DNA from: Ustilaginoidea virens
Lineage: Eukaryota; Ascomycota; Sordariomycetes; Hypocreales; Clavicipitaceae
Assembly: GCF_000687475.1 (NCBI RefSeq)
Contig: NC_057322.1
Location: forward strand, 1,798,001 to 1,862,000
Reading direction: 5' to 3'
DNA: 64,000 nucleotides
Shown: positions 32,978 through 43,706 of the stretch, piece by piece
Layout of the letters: the number at the start of each line of letters is the position of its first letter
Numbering within the stretch: position 1 is the first letter of the stretch
Notes under the pieces: model-generated
Told to the model about the DNA's origin: nothing
Databases searched by the model: none
Seen by the model: only the letters and a program-made list of their open reading frames with translations
Made by a program: the position numbers and the translations under genes

Positions 32978-34209
32978 ATGGCGGATCCTCTGCTGACGTC
33001 GCTGTGCTCCATCTGCCACGTCTCTACCCCCAAGTACAAATGCCCGCGATGCAGGATCCAGACGTGCTCGCTCCCCTGCATCAAGAAGCACAAGGCGTGG
33101 TCTGAATGCAGCGGCCAGCGCGATCCGACAAGCTACGTCCCGCGCTCCAAGCTCCGCACCGCGGCCGGCATCGACCACGACTACAACTTCCTCCGCGGCA
33201 TCGAGGTGTCGCTGGAGCGGTCCGAGAAGCTGCTCGTCCAGGACAAGGGGCTGGTGCAGCAGGAGGAGCTGCGGCCGCTGACGATGCAGCAGGTGCGGTG
33301 GAAGACGGGCCGGGACGGCAGGAAGAGGAGGGTGCTGGTGACGCAGGTCCTGCGCGAGCCCAGGGGCCGGGCGGCCGACAAGGGCCTGGCGCAGAAGCTG
33401 CGGAGGCTGAACGTGCAGGTGGTGCGCGCGCCGCTGGGCATGTCGAGGCAGCGCGAGAACCGGACGACCTTGAACAAGCGCACGGGCAGGGTCAACTGGG
33501 CGGTCGAGTGGCGGCCGGCCCTCGGGGGGCGCGAGGTGACGCGGTCCTTGTCCAAGGTCATGGACGACGTGCCCCTGTGCGAGGCGTACGCGGCGGCGGC
33601 GGCGGCGGCGGGGGACGCGGCCGGCAAGCAGACGGGCCAGCCGAGGAGGCAGGCGAGGAGCGCGGCGCGAGCGGGCGAGGCGCAGCACCCGGCGGGCTCG
33701 AGGTGGCACTTCGGGGTGGACTGCCTGCAGGATCCCGGGGACGGCAGATGGGCGCCCTGCGCGGCGGCGGCGAGCCTGGACGAGTGGCCGGCGCAGAGGG
33801 AGAGGCGGCAGCGCGAGCGGTTCCGGTTCTTCCTGGCGGGCGCGCAGACGAGGCCGGACGGGCGGGCGCAGGTTACGGCCCTCGAGCCGGACCAGTGCCT
33901 CCGCGACGTGCTGGCCGACACGCGCGTCCTGGAGTTTCCCACCATCTACGTGCTCGGCGCGGGGGACGTCCTCCCGGCGGGGGTGGTTCTCGGGCCCAAG
34001 GACGCGGCGGCGTCGGCACGGGGGACCAAGCGCCCGCCGCATCACGCCGACGCCCAGGGGATCCGGAGCAAGCGCAGACGGCAGCACGGAGGGGGCCACG
34101 ACAGCGGGCACGAGGACGGCGCGGACGAAGAGGGGGGGTTGGAAGCGGGGGAGATTCTCGCCGAGCAGAGCCTGGGGGAAGACGACGATGAGGGTGATGA
34201 GGATGATGG

Positions 34210-34247
<38 letters not shown>

Positions 34248-34294
34248 GGGAGGAGGACGACGGCACGAGCAGTTCTGGGTCGGATAGCGAGTGA
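32978..34294 (+). CDS. BCD1: Box C/D snoRNP assembly factor BCD1 (HIT-type zinc finger)
   Basis: This single-exon frame encodes 438 residues. The N-terminus is a HIT zinc finger with all eight ligands: C10/C13, C22/C25, C30/C34 and H38/C44. Directly after it comes the BCD1 signature YVPRSKLRTAAGIDHDYNFL (residues 53-72). BCD1 (human ZNHIT6) is required for stable box C/D snoRNA accumulation and acts in the nucleus early in snoRNP assembly with Rvb1/2. The middle region with VLAVRWKTGRD-like and NRTTLNKRTGRVNWAVEW segments, and LADTRVLEFPTIYVL near 310, fits the C-terminal BCD1 region. The tail is strongly acidic, with an Asp run from a GATGAT repeat at 34201-34250. It is transcribed in the same direction as SEC6, 754 bp upstream. 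The start is fixed by the zinc finger and an ACCATGG context. Confidence 0.93.
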
Positions 34295-35048
34295 CTTGGA
34301 TGAGGGGGGGGGGGGGGAGTGTGCCTGTTCTACTGCCTCTTCTTTTGTCGTGTGCCAGCGTGGATGGAGGAGACGGGCAGCCGTCAATGGCATCGGGTCG
34401 GGGGTGTGACGGGCCTGATGTTGATGGACGCGTGGGCAGGCTGGCCGTTCGGATTGATGTACCGAGTACGGAGTATGCTGTTCGTGTTGCACCGCCACCA
34501 AAAGTGTGACGCCGCGCAACGTGTGACTTTGTTGGGTATTCTATACTGCGATAATTTGATGTCTGCTGGGGCAAGCTGGCCACGTTGAGGTCTGGGTTCT
34601 GCTGGGTCCTTTGCTCGGCAGCGGGATGGCGATGCTCGCTGTGCGCAGTCTACTGTCTGCCATCTGCAATCTGATGCCAACTGCCCACTATCCGCTGCCA
34701 GCTGCCCGCTGGCTAGCTGGTGCTCAGCCACAGCAAATGTGGCAAAGTACTGTAGTTGAAACTTGAGAGCAAGACGGACGGACCCACCTGCCAGCAGCGA
34801 CAGCTGGTGTCTGGTGCGTGACGACCGACGACGACGTTTAACCACCTTCAACCACGTTCAACTGCATTCAATTCAACACTTTCAACTTTCAACTTTCAAC
34901 TTTCAACTTTCAACTTTCACCTTTCACCTTTCACCTTTCATCTTTCAACTTTCATCCTCGCAACAGGCTCGCCCAGCCTACGGCTTTGCCTCAGCAACAA
35001 CACCCACCCACGCAAGCCTCCCCTGCCATGGTCTGACCCCATCCCCCC
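34295..35048. other. Intergenic spacer BCD1-SEC6
   Basis: No gene is seen. It contains a GAGTACGGAGTAT copy of the dispersed motif at 34464-34476 and, near the SEC6 start, a long CTTTCAN array listed separately. Confidence 0.65.
34879..34955. repeat. Heptanucleotide array CTTTCAN, eleven units, in the SEC6 leader
   Basis: Eleven uninterrupted 7-bp units, CTTTCAA or CTTTCAC/CTTTCAT, end 93 bp before the SEC6 ATG. The array is a perfect pyrimidine-rich ladder on the coding strand and probably lies in the promoter or 5' leader. It is the longest of the 7-bp arrays in the window. Confidence 0.92.
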
Positions 35049-37499
35049 ATGGACGATGGACCAGTGCCCAAGCTGTCGGACCTGCTTCGACACCCAGACG
35101 ACCTCGACCGCATCCCCGCGCTCAAGCTCGAGTTCTCGCGCAAAAAGGGCGCCGTCGATGGCCAGCTGCGCAGCGGGCTCCGCGAGCAGCTCGAGACGAC
35201 GCAGTCGGGCATGACGGGCCTCGGCGACGGCCAAAAGTCGGTGCAGCTCATCAAGGAGGAAATGGTCAAGATCGACCGGCTCTGCTCCGAGTCGCAGACC
35301 ATGATCGCCGACTTTGCCAGCATCAACCTCGTGTCGCAGGCCCACCGCAACTTTGCCGCCGTCGAGACGATGCGCCGCGACCTCGAGACCTTCAACGACC
35401 GGCTGACCGTGGTGGAGCGCATGCTGCGCGACGACGACGAGGACCGCGAGAACATGCCCAACCTGCTGCCGTGCCACCACGAGCTGACGCAGCTGCGCAA
35501 CATCCGCGACGACGCCATGGAGCAGATCCGCCGCGCCGACGACGCCGGGCTCGAGTCGACCCTGGCCGACTACTTTGCCCGCCTCGACGACACCATCGAC
35601 TGGTTCGACGAGCACGTCGGCCTGCTGGCCATGAACCTCGTCGGCCTCGTCGTCAACGACAACAACGGCCTCGTCGTGCGCTTCGCCCTGGTCATGGAGG
35701 CCGAGGAGCGCAGCGACCGCCGCGTGGCCGCCCTGCACGAGGCCCTCAAGGACCACGAGGAGATGGCCACGCGCTTCCAGAACATGACGCACGGCGGCGC
35801 CAAAAAGGTGCGCGGCTACAAGCAAAAGTTCCTGCAGGCCATCCGCCTCGCCGCCGAGCAGCAGTTTGAGCAGGCCCGCGACGAGTTCCTCGACGACGCC
35901 GCCCAGCTCGACGCCACCATGCGCTGGTACTTCAACGACCTCAACGCCGTGCGCGTCGGCATGGCGCCGCTCACCCCGCGCCGCTGGCGCATCGGCAAGA
36001 CGTACGCCGACATCTACCACCAGCTCATGCACGACTTCCTCGTCGGCCTGGTCGACGACCCGCGCGCCAGCTCCGCTCACACCCTCGAGATCATCGGCTT
36101 CCCCGAAAAGTACTACCGCAAGATGGCCAAGATGGGCTACCGCCCCGACGACCTGGCGCCCCACGTCCTCGACAACCGCGAGGCCGAGCTGGTCCGCGAC
36201 TTTCGCCAGCTCATCATCCGCTTCCTGGACGAGTGGATCGACCGCATCTTTGCCCAGGACCGCCGCGACTTTGCCGAGCGCGGCGGCGTCGAGGGCTCCA
36301 ACCTCGACCAGGACGAGTACGGCTACCTGCGCACCCGCAACCTGGTGGCCACCTGGCGCATGCTGCGCGAGCAGCTCGACGCCGCCGCCAACTCGCGCCG
36401 CGCCGACGTCGTCGAGGGCGTCGTCGACGCCATGTTCCTGCGCCTGCGCGCCCGCCAGCAGGCCTGGCAGCGCATGCTCGACGACGAGGCCGCGCGCTAC
36501 GTGGCCGCGCGCTACGAGGCCGGCCGCGCTTCTTCCTCCTCCTCCTCCGCCGCCGCCGCCGCCTCCGCCTCCGCCTCCGCACCCGCCTCCTCCTCGTTGC
36601 CCGCCGATCTGGAGGGCGGCTTCCAGGCCCTGCAGGACTGGCTGGTGGCCACGGCCAACGACCAGATTGCCTGCATCGACGACCGCGACGACGAGGCCGC
36701 CGGCGCCGGCGACGACGCCGTTAGCAACAGCAACAGCAACAGCAACAACAACAACAACAACAACAACAACGGCGGTGACGGCGCCGCCCCCGCGCGCCTC
36801 GGCTACCTATCCTCCTTTCGCCAAAAGTTCGAGCCCCACGTCACCGCCAACTACCTCGAGCGCGGCGAGCACGAGGTGGCTGCCCTGCGCGACGGCTACG
36901 TCGACTTCTCCACCTGGTGCATCACCAAGTTCGCCCACCTCATCTTCGCCGTCGACTTCAAGGCCGTCATGCCCGACTTCTTCACCCCGCGCTGGTACGC
37001 CGCCACGGCCATGAAGCAGATGGTCGTCACCTTTGACGAGTACCTCGGCGACTACCGCCACCTGCTGCACCACTCGCTCGTCGACATCTTCACCGAGATC
37101 TTCGCCGACGAGCTGCTCATCCGCTACCTGTCGGCCGTGCGCAACAAGGGCGCCCGCTTCCGCCGCCAGGACCCCTTCCGCGACAAGCTCTTCAACGACA
37201 TCGCCACCGCCTTCGACTACTTTGGCGCCCTGCCCAACCCGCACGTCGGGCGCTCCATCAAGGACACCTGGCGCGTGACGGAGCCCTTCCTGGCGCTGCT
37301 GTCGTGCGACCGCGACGCCGTGGCCGACGAGTACGCCGCCTTCAAGACGGCCTACTGGGACCTGCACCTGTCGTGGGTCGAGGCCGTCCTGCGCGCCAGG
37401 GACGACTTTGAGCGCGGCATGCTCAACGCCGTCAAGGCCCGCGCCGCGCAGCTGCAGGTCGCGAGGGGGCCCGACACCGTCATGGGCAAGGTCAAGTAA
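35049..37499 (+). CDS. SEC6: Exocyst complex component SEC6
   Basis: This single-exon frame encodes 816 residues, close to the usual fungal length. The N-terminus (KLSDLLRHPDDLDRIPALKL, then QLETTQSGMTGLGDGQKSVQ) and the later SINLVSQAHRNFAAVETM and FHVADYFARLDDTIDWF-type helices match the SEC6 family. The C-terminal helical bundle (for example KDTWRVTEPFLALLSCDRDA) is complete. SEC6 is a core exocyst subunit that tethers secretory vesicles at the hyphal tip and septa and binds SNAREs. Two low-complexity insertions sit between helical segments: Ser/Ala-rich at about residues 494-520 and an Asn/Ser repeat at about 559-576 from AAC/AGC repeats. The start is the first ATG in frame; conserved sequence begins about 8 residues later. 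Coding sequence is markedly C-ending at third positions. Confidence 0.95.
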   Translation: MDDGPVPKLSDLLRHPDDLDRIPALKLEFSRKKGAVDGQLRSGLREQLETTQSGMTGLGDGQKSVQLIKEEMVKIDRLCSESQTMIADFASINLVSQAHRNFAAVETMRRDLETFNDRLTVVERMLRDDDEDRENMPNLLPCHHELTQLRNIRDDAMEQIRRADDAGLESTLADYFARLDDTIDWFDEHVGLLAMNLVGLVVNDNNGLVVRFALVMEAEERSDRRVAALHEALKDHEEMATRFQNMTHGGAKKVRGYKQKFLQAIRLAAEQQFEQARDEFLDDAAQLDATMRWYFNDLNAVRVGMAPLTPRRWRIGKTYADIYHQLMHDFLVGLVDDPRASSAHTLEIIGFPEKYYRKMAKMGYRPDDLAPHVLDNREAELVRDFRQLIIRFLDEWIDRIFAQDRRDFAERGGVEGSNLDQDEYGYLRTRNLVATWRMLREQLDAAANSRRADVVEGVVDAMFLRLRARQQAWQRMLDDEAARYVAARYEAGRASSSSSSAAAAASASASAPASSSLPADLEGGFQALQDWLVATANDQIACIDDRDDEAAGAGDDAVSNSNSNSNNNNNNNNNGGDGAAPARLGYLSSFRQKFEPHVTANYLERGEHEVAALRDGYVDFSTWCITKFAHLIFAVDFKAVMPDFFTPRWYAATAMKQMVVTFDEYLGDYRHLLHHSLVDIFTEIFADELLIRYLSAVRNKGARFRRQDPFRDKLFNDIATAFDYFGALPNPHVGRSIKDTWRVTEPFLALLSCDRDAVADEYAAFKTAYWDLHLSWVEAVLRARDDFERGMLNAVKARAAQLQVARGPDTVMGKVK

Positions 37500-38133
37500 C
37501 GATGGCCGACGGTTGGGGGGGTATGTATGTCGGCGTGGCGATGAAGGGGTGTTTGCCGCGGTGGATTACGCCGTGACGGACGGGGTTTCTTGTGTTTTTT
37601 TTTTTTTTGTCGAGTCATCACTTGGTCAGATGGTGGCCGGGGATCTATCTCGGCCTTGACATTTTTCGTTAGGTAGTCGGCACGGCAGTCGATACACTGC
37701 AGTAGGCTAGGCTTTTCCACCATGTATTGTGACGGAGAACCACGCCGACAGACGAGACCATGTGCATGCCTTGATGATAATGGTGCCGAAATATGAAAAC
37801 CGCCGATTTTGTCAGAAGGAGTCTTTGTACCTGACTCCACCTTATGTACCAAAGGCACACATCGCCACTTGGTGTCCAGTTCTTATATCCGTGGTACATA
37901 TCGTCACATACCACACACAGTTACTACTGCAGGATATCGCGCAAGGCCATAGGGCCATTAAAGCCTGCTGCTCTCAATAGATTATAGGGCTGCATAGCCG
38001 GCTGCTAATACTGCCGCCTAACGGCATATACCGGCACTTACCGGCATATATAATAATCTCTATATCCCGGTACAGCCATTACAGCAAGGCACACCTATCG
38101 TCATATAGATCACACTCATCATAGCAGGGTAAA
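37500..38133. other. Left flank of the decayed island
   Basis: No gene is seen. Base composition drops to more A/T beyond 37.6 kb. A segment at 38018-38080 has repeated CCGGCATATA and CCGGTA phrases in both orientations. Confidence 0.55.
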
Positions 38134-41130
38134 ATGAATTGCCATCCCGACGGCGGCTGCCCATCTATGCTCTCGCCCTGCTTCAAGGGCCGATGCGAAG
38201 AAGGGCCCGCGTCCAAAAACGCTGAAGCAGTCGAGGCCAATCGCCCACCTGAAGGAAACCTGCTGAAGGTGAATGATACGGCAGCTTCTTCTGATTTGGG
38301 ACTCGAGGCGCACGAAAAGCTACCAAAAGACACTCCCGAGCGGATCGGGGACATTACGGAAATTGTTGATCTCCGAAAACACACTGAAGAGTGGGTTGAT
38401 GATGCTCGAGCGAAGAAGGGCAAGCACAGAGACGAAACCTCAAAGGTCGAAGCATGCGGCCGCACGATTATCTGGAGAGACTGCGCAGAAAACGTTTTGT
38501 CTCACGTGCGACTGCGATAGGCGACGTTGCCATTGCATTTTGCGCCAGCACCACGCTCAGCGGTCTGGTCGGCTTTTAAAACGCTTCCGGATGCGAGTAC
38601 CCGAGATTTCTACTTCCGTACCTGGCTGGCTATTTTTCCAGGCCAGTGTTCCTCAATGCGAAGAGCTCGTGGCTATATTCGAATGTGTCGATCAAGTATC
38701 TGCCTCGTGAGACTAGGTAGAGTATATGAGGAGGTATATCTTAGGGAGCCAACGCTGACCGAGGTTCAGCATCAAAGATGAGGAAAAAGTTCAGAAAACA
38801 CACAGTCTCGATGAATATAAAGAGGCTCTACTTGAGATGATTAACAGCTACCCTCGAACCACCCTGGTACTTGATGCCTTGGACGAGTGCCACCTCGAAA
38901 CAAAGTCAGAGCGTGCCGGGTTTCTTGAAGATCTTGTGGAGAAGAGCACTCGTCTGCTCAAGGTGCTCGTTGCTAGCCGAAAAGAATCCGACATTGAATC
39001 CTCCCTCAAGTCATCCGAGGACCGCAACATGCTGGTGGAAATCAGCCCAGAGGATATCAAGACGGACATTGGGAAGTTTGCAAATGAAAAGCTGATCAAA
39101 GTAAAGCAGCATTGGGCTTTTAACGACAAGGATGGTCTGGAGCCACCTGTCAAAGGTACGCTTATGGCGAAAAGCGATGCAATGTGAGAAAGCTTTGTAT
39201 TCTTTTATACATGTAGCTCATCGATAGGGAGCAGGTTCAGATGGGTACATCTCATGTGCGAACTGCTTGAAACGTGTGCAACAAAGCGTGCCGTGGAGGA
39301 GAAATTGGACAAACTTCCCCAGAAGCTATGCATACAATGAGATGTATAATGATCCCGGCGTCGGATCTTCCCCAACGTCTAATGCTACAGACGGCTGTGA
39401 AACGGGTCTACTGTGCACGCCGACCTATGGATAGCTTGGAGCCTTTTGCGGCCATAACAGCCGAAGTGAAAGGGTGGATGGCGTGAAAGCCTTCCAAGCT
39501 TCAGAACTCGAGGAGAGCTTGGAGTCTGTGTGTCGTCGTCTGGTTGTGAGGGATACAACACTTGACATCTGGAGGCTCGCACACGCATCGGTTGCTGAAT
39601 ACTTTGAAAAGGACAAACAGTGGTTAAAAAAGAGGCCGAGGTGGATGTGGCAATTGCCTTGATCCGCCGTCTTAAAGACTGCTGCTCCAAATATCCCTGG
39701 GGCGACCCGGAACTCGAAGCTATCGAATCAGATTCAGGCGTAATAGATTGGTACGAAAGCAGGCAAGAAGATCCTGCTGATATCTTGCATCCTCGGCATC
39801 CGCTTCAGATCTACACTCAGCTCAATTGGCTACATCACATTCACGACATTCCAGACAAGGATTCTAGGGTCCCAGAGATGGCTTGTGCTCCGAAACAGGT
39901 TTTCGGCGAGAATCCCCATGACTATTCAAAGGAATGCAGAGCCTTTCTTACAATCATGAATCATTACTGGAGATATTACGACGACATGCGTGAAAGCTTT
40001 AAACCTCGTCGAGCATTTGGAATCGTCTCACCAGGCCTGCATCATGTGTTGGATGGTTGGTGGGATGCGGACCTTTCTTCACTTTCAACAAGCAGCGGGA
40101 CGACCTGTTGAATACCGCTGCAACCCTCGGGCATGCTAACCTTTGCGAAAGGCTCATAAACCTGGGATGCGACCCCAACAGACCTGTTCGTCGCTTAAGA
40201 GATTCATCACTCGGCAAGGCTATTTGTTACAACATGGATGATACTGCGAGGCTACTACTAGAACACGACGCCAGCCCAGATCAGGTCGTCAACGATGGTT
40301 GCAGCCTTCTTTGTGAAGAAACAGGATTCGGCAGTGAATGGGCTTGACTTTTGTTGGAAAATAATGCGAGTCCTGACATCAAATGCAACAACCCTGGGTC
40401 AAAATTTCATTGCGAATATGGCTGTGCGTTATCAAGAGCTGCGCACAAGGGCGATCTCGAGATAGTAAAGCTTCTTATTCATTGGGGGGGCGAACGTCAA
40501 CCCAGAAAACCTCGGAGACAAGTACAGGAGCCCTCTAGCTGCTGTCATTAGATCGGAAGAGCTCGATTGTGCTCAAATTCTCCTCAAGAATAAAGCAAAA
40601 GTCAGCTCTCAATTGGAATGTGGAATGCATGGCAGCGCACTAGCAGCAGCCGCCTATATCGGAAACTTGGAGATGGTTCAACTTCTCGTACAGCAGTATG
40701 ATGCTGACGTGAGAACCGAGCTACACTTTGGAGACTATGGCAGCCCCTTGTTGGCTGCTGTAGCGACGGGTAACGTTGATTGTGCTAGGTTTCTTACAGA
40801 GCGAGGCGCAGACGCCAATGCTTACCTGAAGTTTGGCATACATGGCTGTACTATGGCAGCTGCAATTCTTGGACCCTAACCTTCCCTTTCTACAGTCAAG
40901 TACCTTTTCGAGGAAACCAAGTTAAACGCAACTTGGCAGACCGATGTTCAGCCTCGAAAATAAAGATGAGAAGGCGAGACAAAATGAATTTTGGCTACTT
41001 GATCGAAAAATCGAAATAGCCTCATATCTTGCGCAAGATCGTGACATGGCTCCTGAGACGTTGCTCAGTATCGGCGTGTCATCAAGGCTACTGGAGTGGC
41101 TCAACGGAAAGAGAAAGAGTGGATAAAAGG
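38134..41130 (+). pseudogene. Decayed NACHT-ankyrin (NLR/STAND-type) gene
   Basis: Fragments in changing frames together resemble a fungal NACHT-ankyrin STAND receptor. At about 38770-39160 is the NACHT core with a Walker B-like TTLVLDALDEC and the following RLLKVLVASRKESDIES and MLVEISPEDIKTDIGKFANE. At 39240-39290 is FRWVHLMCELLETC, and at 39355-39610 LMLQTAVKRVYCARRPM and LDIWRLAHASVAEYFEK. From about 40057 to 40880 are ankyrin repeats (for example GSALAAAAYIGNLEMVQLLV). Lesions include several frame changes, a TGA at 40345-40347 between ankyrin segments that one C-to-T change from CGA would explain, and a frame shift at the G7 tract near 40484-40490. No Walker A/P-loop is recognised, so the N-terminal part is lost or scrambled. 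Such proteins act in non-self recognition and programmed cell death in intact form; this copy should not encode one. Confidence 0.82.
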
Positions 41131-41329
41131 CTTACCATGTTACCAGGGAATGAACGAGGTTATCATGGGGAACGGATGCGAAGTTTCACGACAGATGAAA
41201 GTAACAGCGTTAGTACCTAGGCGTCCAAGCTTAAGCTTTTACATCTCTTACTATATGCCTGTAGCATCGTGAAGTAACTTGCACGTGAACTCACACATGA
41301 TCAGCAAGAAACCCAAGCATTTTTTAGCA
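41131..41329. other. Short spacer between two pseudogenes
   Basis: About 200 bp of A/T-richer sequence with no feature. Confidence 0.5.
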
Positions 41330-42735
41330 GGCAAGAACCTTGGTGACTGCAGCCTCGCAGCGACCATGACGACAGCCTACTTGTTGCCAGTAGGAAGGTC
41401 GGGACGGATGCCAGCGGCGGAAATTAGTAAATGAAAGGCCGGCATTTATGCAAAGAAGCAGTGAATACACTTTCAAGGTTGTCCGTTCCATAGACGTTGG
41501 CGTTGGTGTCAACGATGGCACCGGTCTTGGCAATACCAGCATAGTGGTTACCACTAGTGACAGCCTTGATGATAGCAGCGGTGTTGGTGTCCTTTCGAAG
41601 CGCAGAGCCAGCGGAGGGGCCAGTAATCTTCTCGACCATGTCCTGAACGAAAGCCTTGGCAGCCCCGACATCTCCGTCTGTCTGGAGGTAAGGAGACTTG
41701 TCGATGACAGTCTTGCCCTCAGCCAAGCCCAGAACACCAGGAGATAGTAGACCGTGAGTTACGTAGACCTTGATGGAAGCTATGCCATTACCTCTGACGG
41801 CACAGGATCCTTGGAAGTATCGAGCAAATGCCGGGGCCGTTTTTTGAGCTGACGAAGATCACGATTTTGTAGGACTTCTTCTCGTAGAGGTTGACGTTCT
41901 TGGCATCAGTCCCGTTCAATACACTGTCGGTAGTAAGCATACCTTAAGAGCCACCAGTCTTGACAGTGAAAGTGAGAGGTGATTTATAAGGTTGTCTCTA
42001 ACAGACAAGTTGATCTAGTTTCTCTTAGGGTGACGCCAGTCTTCTTAGCAGTGAGGATCTGCTTGTTAGGAACGGCATCAGAGTTAAACAAGAGACAAGA
42101 AATATGGGCTCTAGCAGAAAAAAACGCGGCCGTTCTAAGCTTGATGATCTTTTCCTTCCCGTAGGTCTCGACTTGACGCCAGCAGCTTGTGAGCCTGATC
42201 TGGTAGCTCGGATGACCTTGAACCACTGCGAAGAGTAAGTTTTTTCGCTTCTAGACAAGAGGAAGAGAGGCCTTGGCGGGTCCAGCTCGAAGCGACTTCT
42301 TACTATTCCACGACAGCGAACTGTAGATTTGGTGCTTCTCGTCGGGTTGCTTGATCATGTCGACGGACCTCCAGCCCAGCCTGTCGAAGAAGCCAGACAA
42401 TGAGTTGCACAGTCCGTGGTCGTATCGTTCTGATTCTTACAAGGGACGAGAATGCCTGGCTTGCGAGCGTGCAAGTCTGCTGGCAGCTGGTGCGACATCG
42501 TTCCACTTGCAGCCCTTGGGCCACTTGTCGTCAAAATCGGAGCGGGAGGGTACAACAAAGACCATGTAGTTGACAGTGACACCACCGCCACCGAGAAACG
42601 CAAGCGGCCAAGGCAGCGGTATTATCGCAAATGCGCTCTTTTCAGAGATCAAGTCCACCAACAGCAGACGAGAGGCCTGGGACATCGATCGTCGCTGGAG
42701 CATACCAAGGCATTTCCGTAGACGTGGCCGAAAAG
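41330..42735 (-). pseudogene. Decayed GMC oxidoreductase, cellobiose-dehydrogenase-like
   Basis: On the minus strand, fragments of a GMC flavoprotein occur in collinear order. At 42700-42480 are TIDVPGLSSAV and, after a stop, FLGGGGVTVNYMVFVVPSR and FDDKWPKGCKWNDVAPAA, which resemble the substrate-entry region of cellobiose dehydrogenase flavin domains. At 42300-42240 is LRAGPAKASLPLV followed by a stop. At 42160-42020 are VETYGKEKIIKLR and LLFNSDAVPNKQILTAKKTG. At 41720-41440 is the C-terminal block with AGIAKTGAIVDTNANVYGTDNL. Frames change at least four times and in-frame stops are present. The N-terminal FAD-binding segment and any haem domain are not found. It is a broken copy of an extracellular sugar oxidoreductase (AA3_1-like). 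An alternative is a relic of another GMC subfamily. Confidence 0.75.
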
Positions 42736-43185
42736 ACTATACTGTCTACGCAAATGTCAAATGGTGCGTAAAGCGGTCAATCGCTTCCATGTGGAAGGCC
42801 GCGATAAGGGCAACCGGGCCGCGGTGATGGCCGTAATGACGGAAAATAGCGGCAGCGATGATGCCGCGGCAGTGGCGATAGATGGCCGTACAGCGGTAGC
42901 CGTTGTGAGTGGCTGTATTACGGTCTGCTGGAAATGGCCGATATCTTGGCAGTGGCTATCGCGAGGATATATCGCATGGATAGGCTCTAGCAAATAGGAG
43001 TGGTGAATGAAGATCAAACATGGCGAATAGGTTATGTAGAATACGGCGAGATATTGTCCTTGATTCTTGTCTACCAGCTAGGTAGCTAAGCTATGTAAAT
43101 AGATTACTTTTACTATCCTATCCTCGTACCCCCCTGTGTGGTATATAGGCCACGTTTCCTTTGCATTCATCCTCGCCGTGTCGAA

Positions 43186-43205
43186 TATTCTAGCATGCTA
43201 GAATA
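43186..43205. repeat. 20-bp perfect palindrome
   Basis: The sequence TATTCTAGCATGCTAGAATA equals its own reverse complement. It lies in the non-coding part of the decayed island with no gene next to it. Confidence 0.85.
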
Positions 43206-43610
43206 GTCATAGCCCTGACTATCAACGACCGCTTGGCTGTACATCGCGATATTCGCGGCTGCGAGGCCTTGTGTCCGGGACCTATTTCTAGCAGGCATAC
43301 TATTTGCGGCCCTATTGGCTAGCTACGGTGGCTGATATCGCTGTTGGGTTACTACTGTTGTTGCGTGGTTATGGGCGATTTATATTGCCCTGCTGTAATG
43401 GCTATTCGTATGTGCCGGTGTATGCTGTATGTAATGACTGTTAGCATGTGCCGTCATGTAGTATCATTAGCAGTCTACCATGCAGCCCTATGTGATATCG
43501 ATAGCAGCGGGCTATGGATAATAGCAGGATATTGATAGTAGTGGCCCTGTGGCCCTGTGGCCCTGTGGCCCCGTGCAATATCCTGTATAGCAGGACCGAT
43601 TGTGTGTGCC

Positions 43611-43706
43611 GTGTGGCAATGTGTGCCACGGGATGCAAGACTGCATGCTTTAGGGCGATACGTGCCATGGCCAGGCTATGTGGCGATGTATGCCACGGTA
43701 TGCAAG
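43611..43706. repeat. Diverged 29-bp direct duplication
   Basis: The 29 bases at 43611-43639 and 43678-43706 align without gaps with four mismatches, three of them transitions. The two copies are 38 bp apart. The transition bias is what RIP-like decay would give, but the sample is tiny. Confidence 0.6.
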
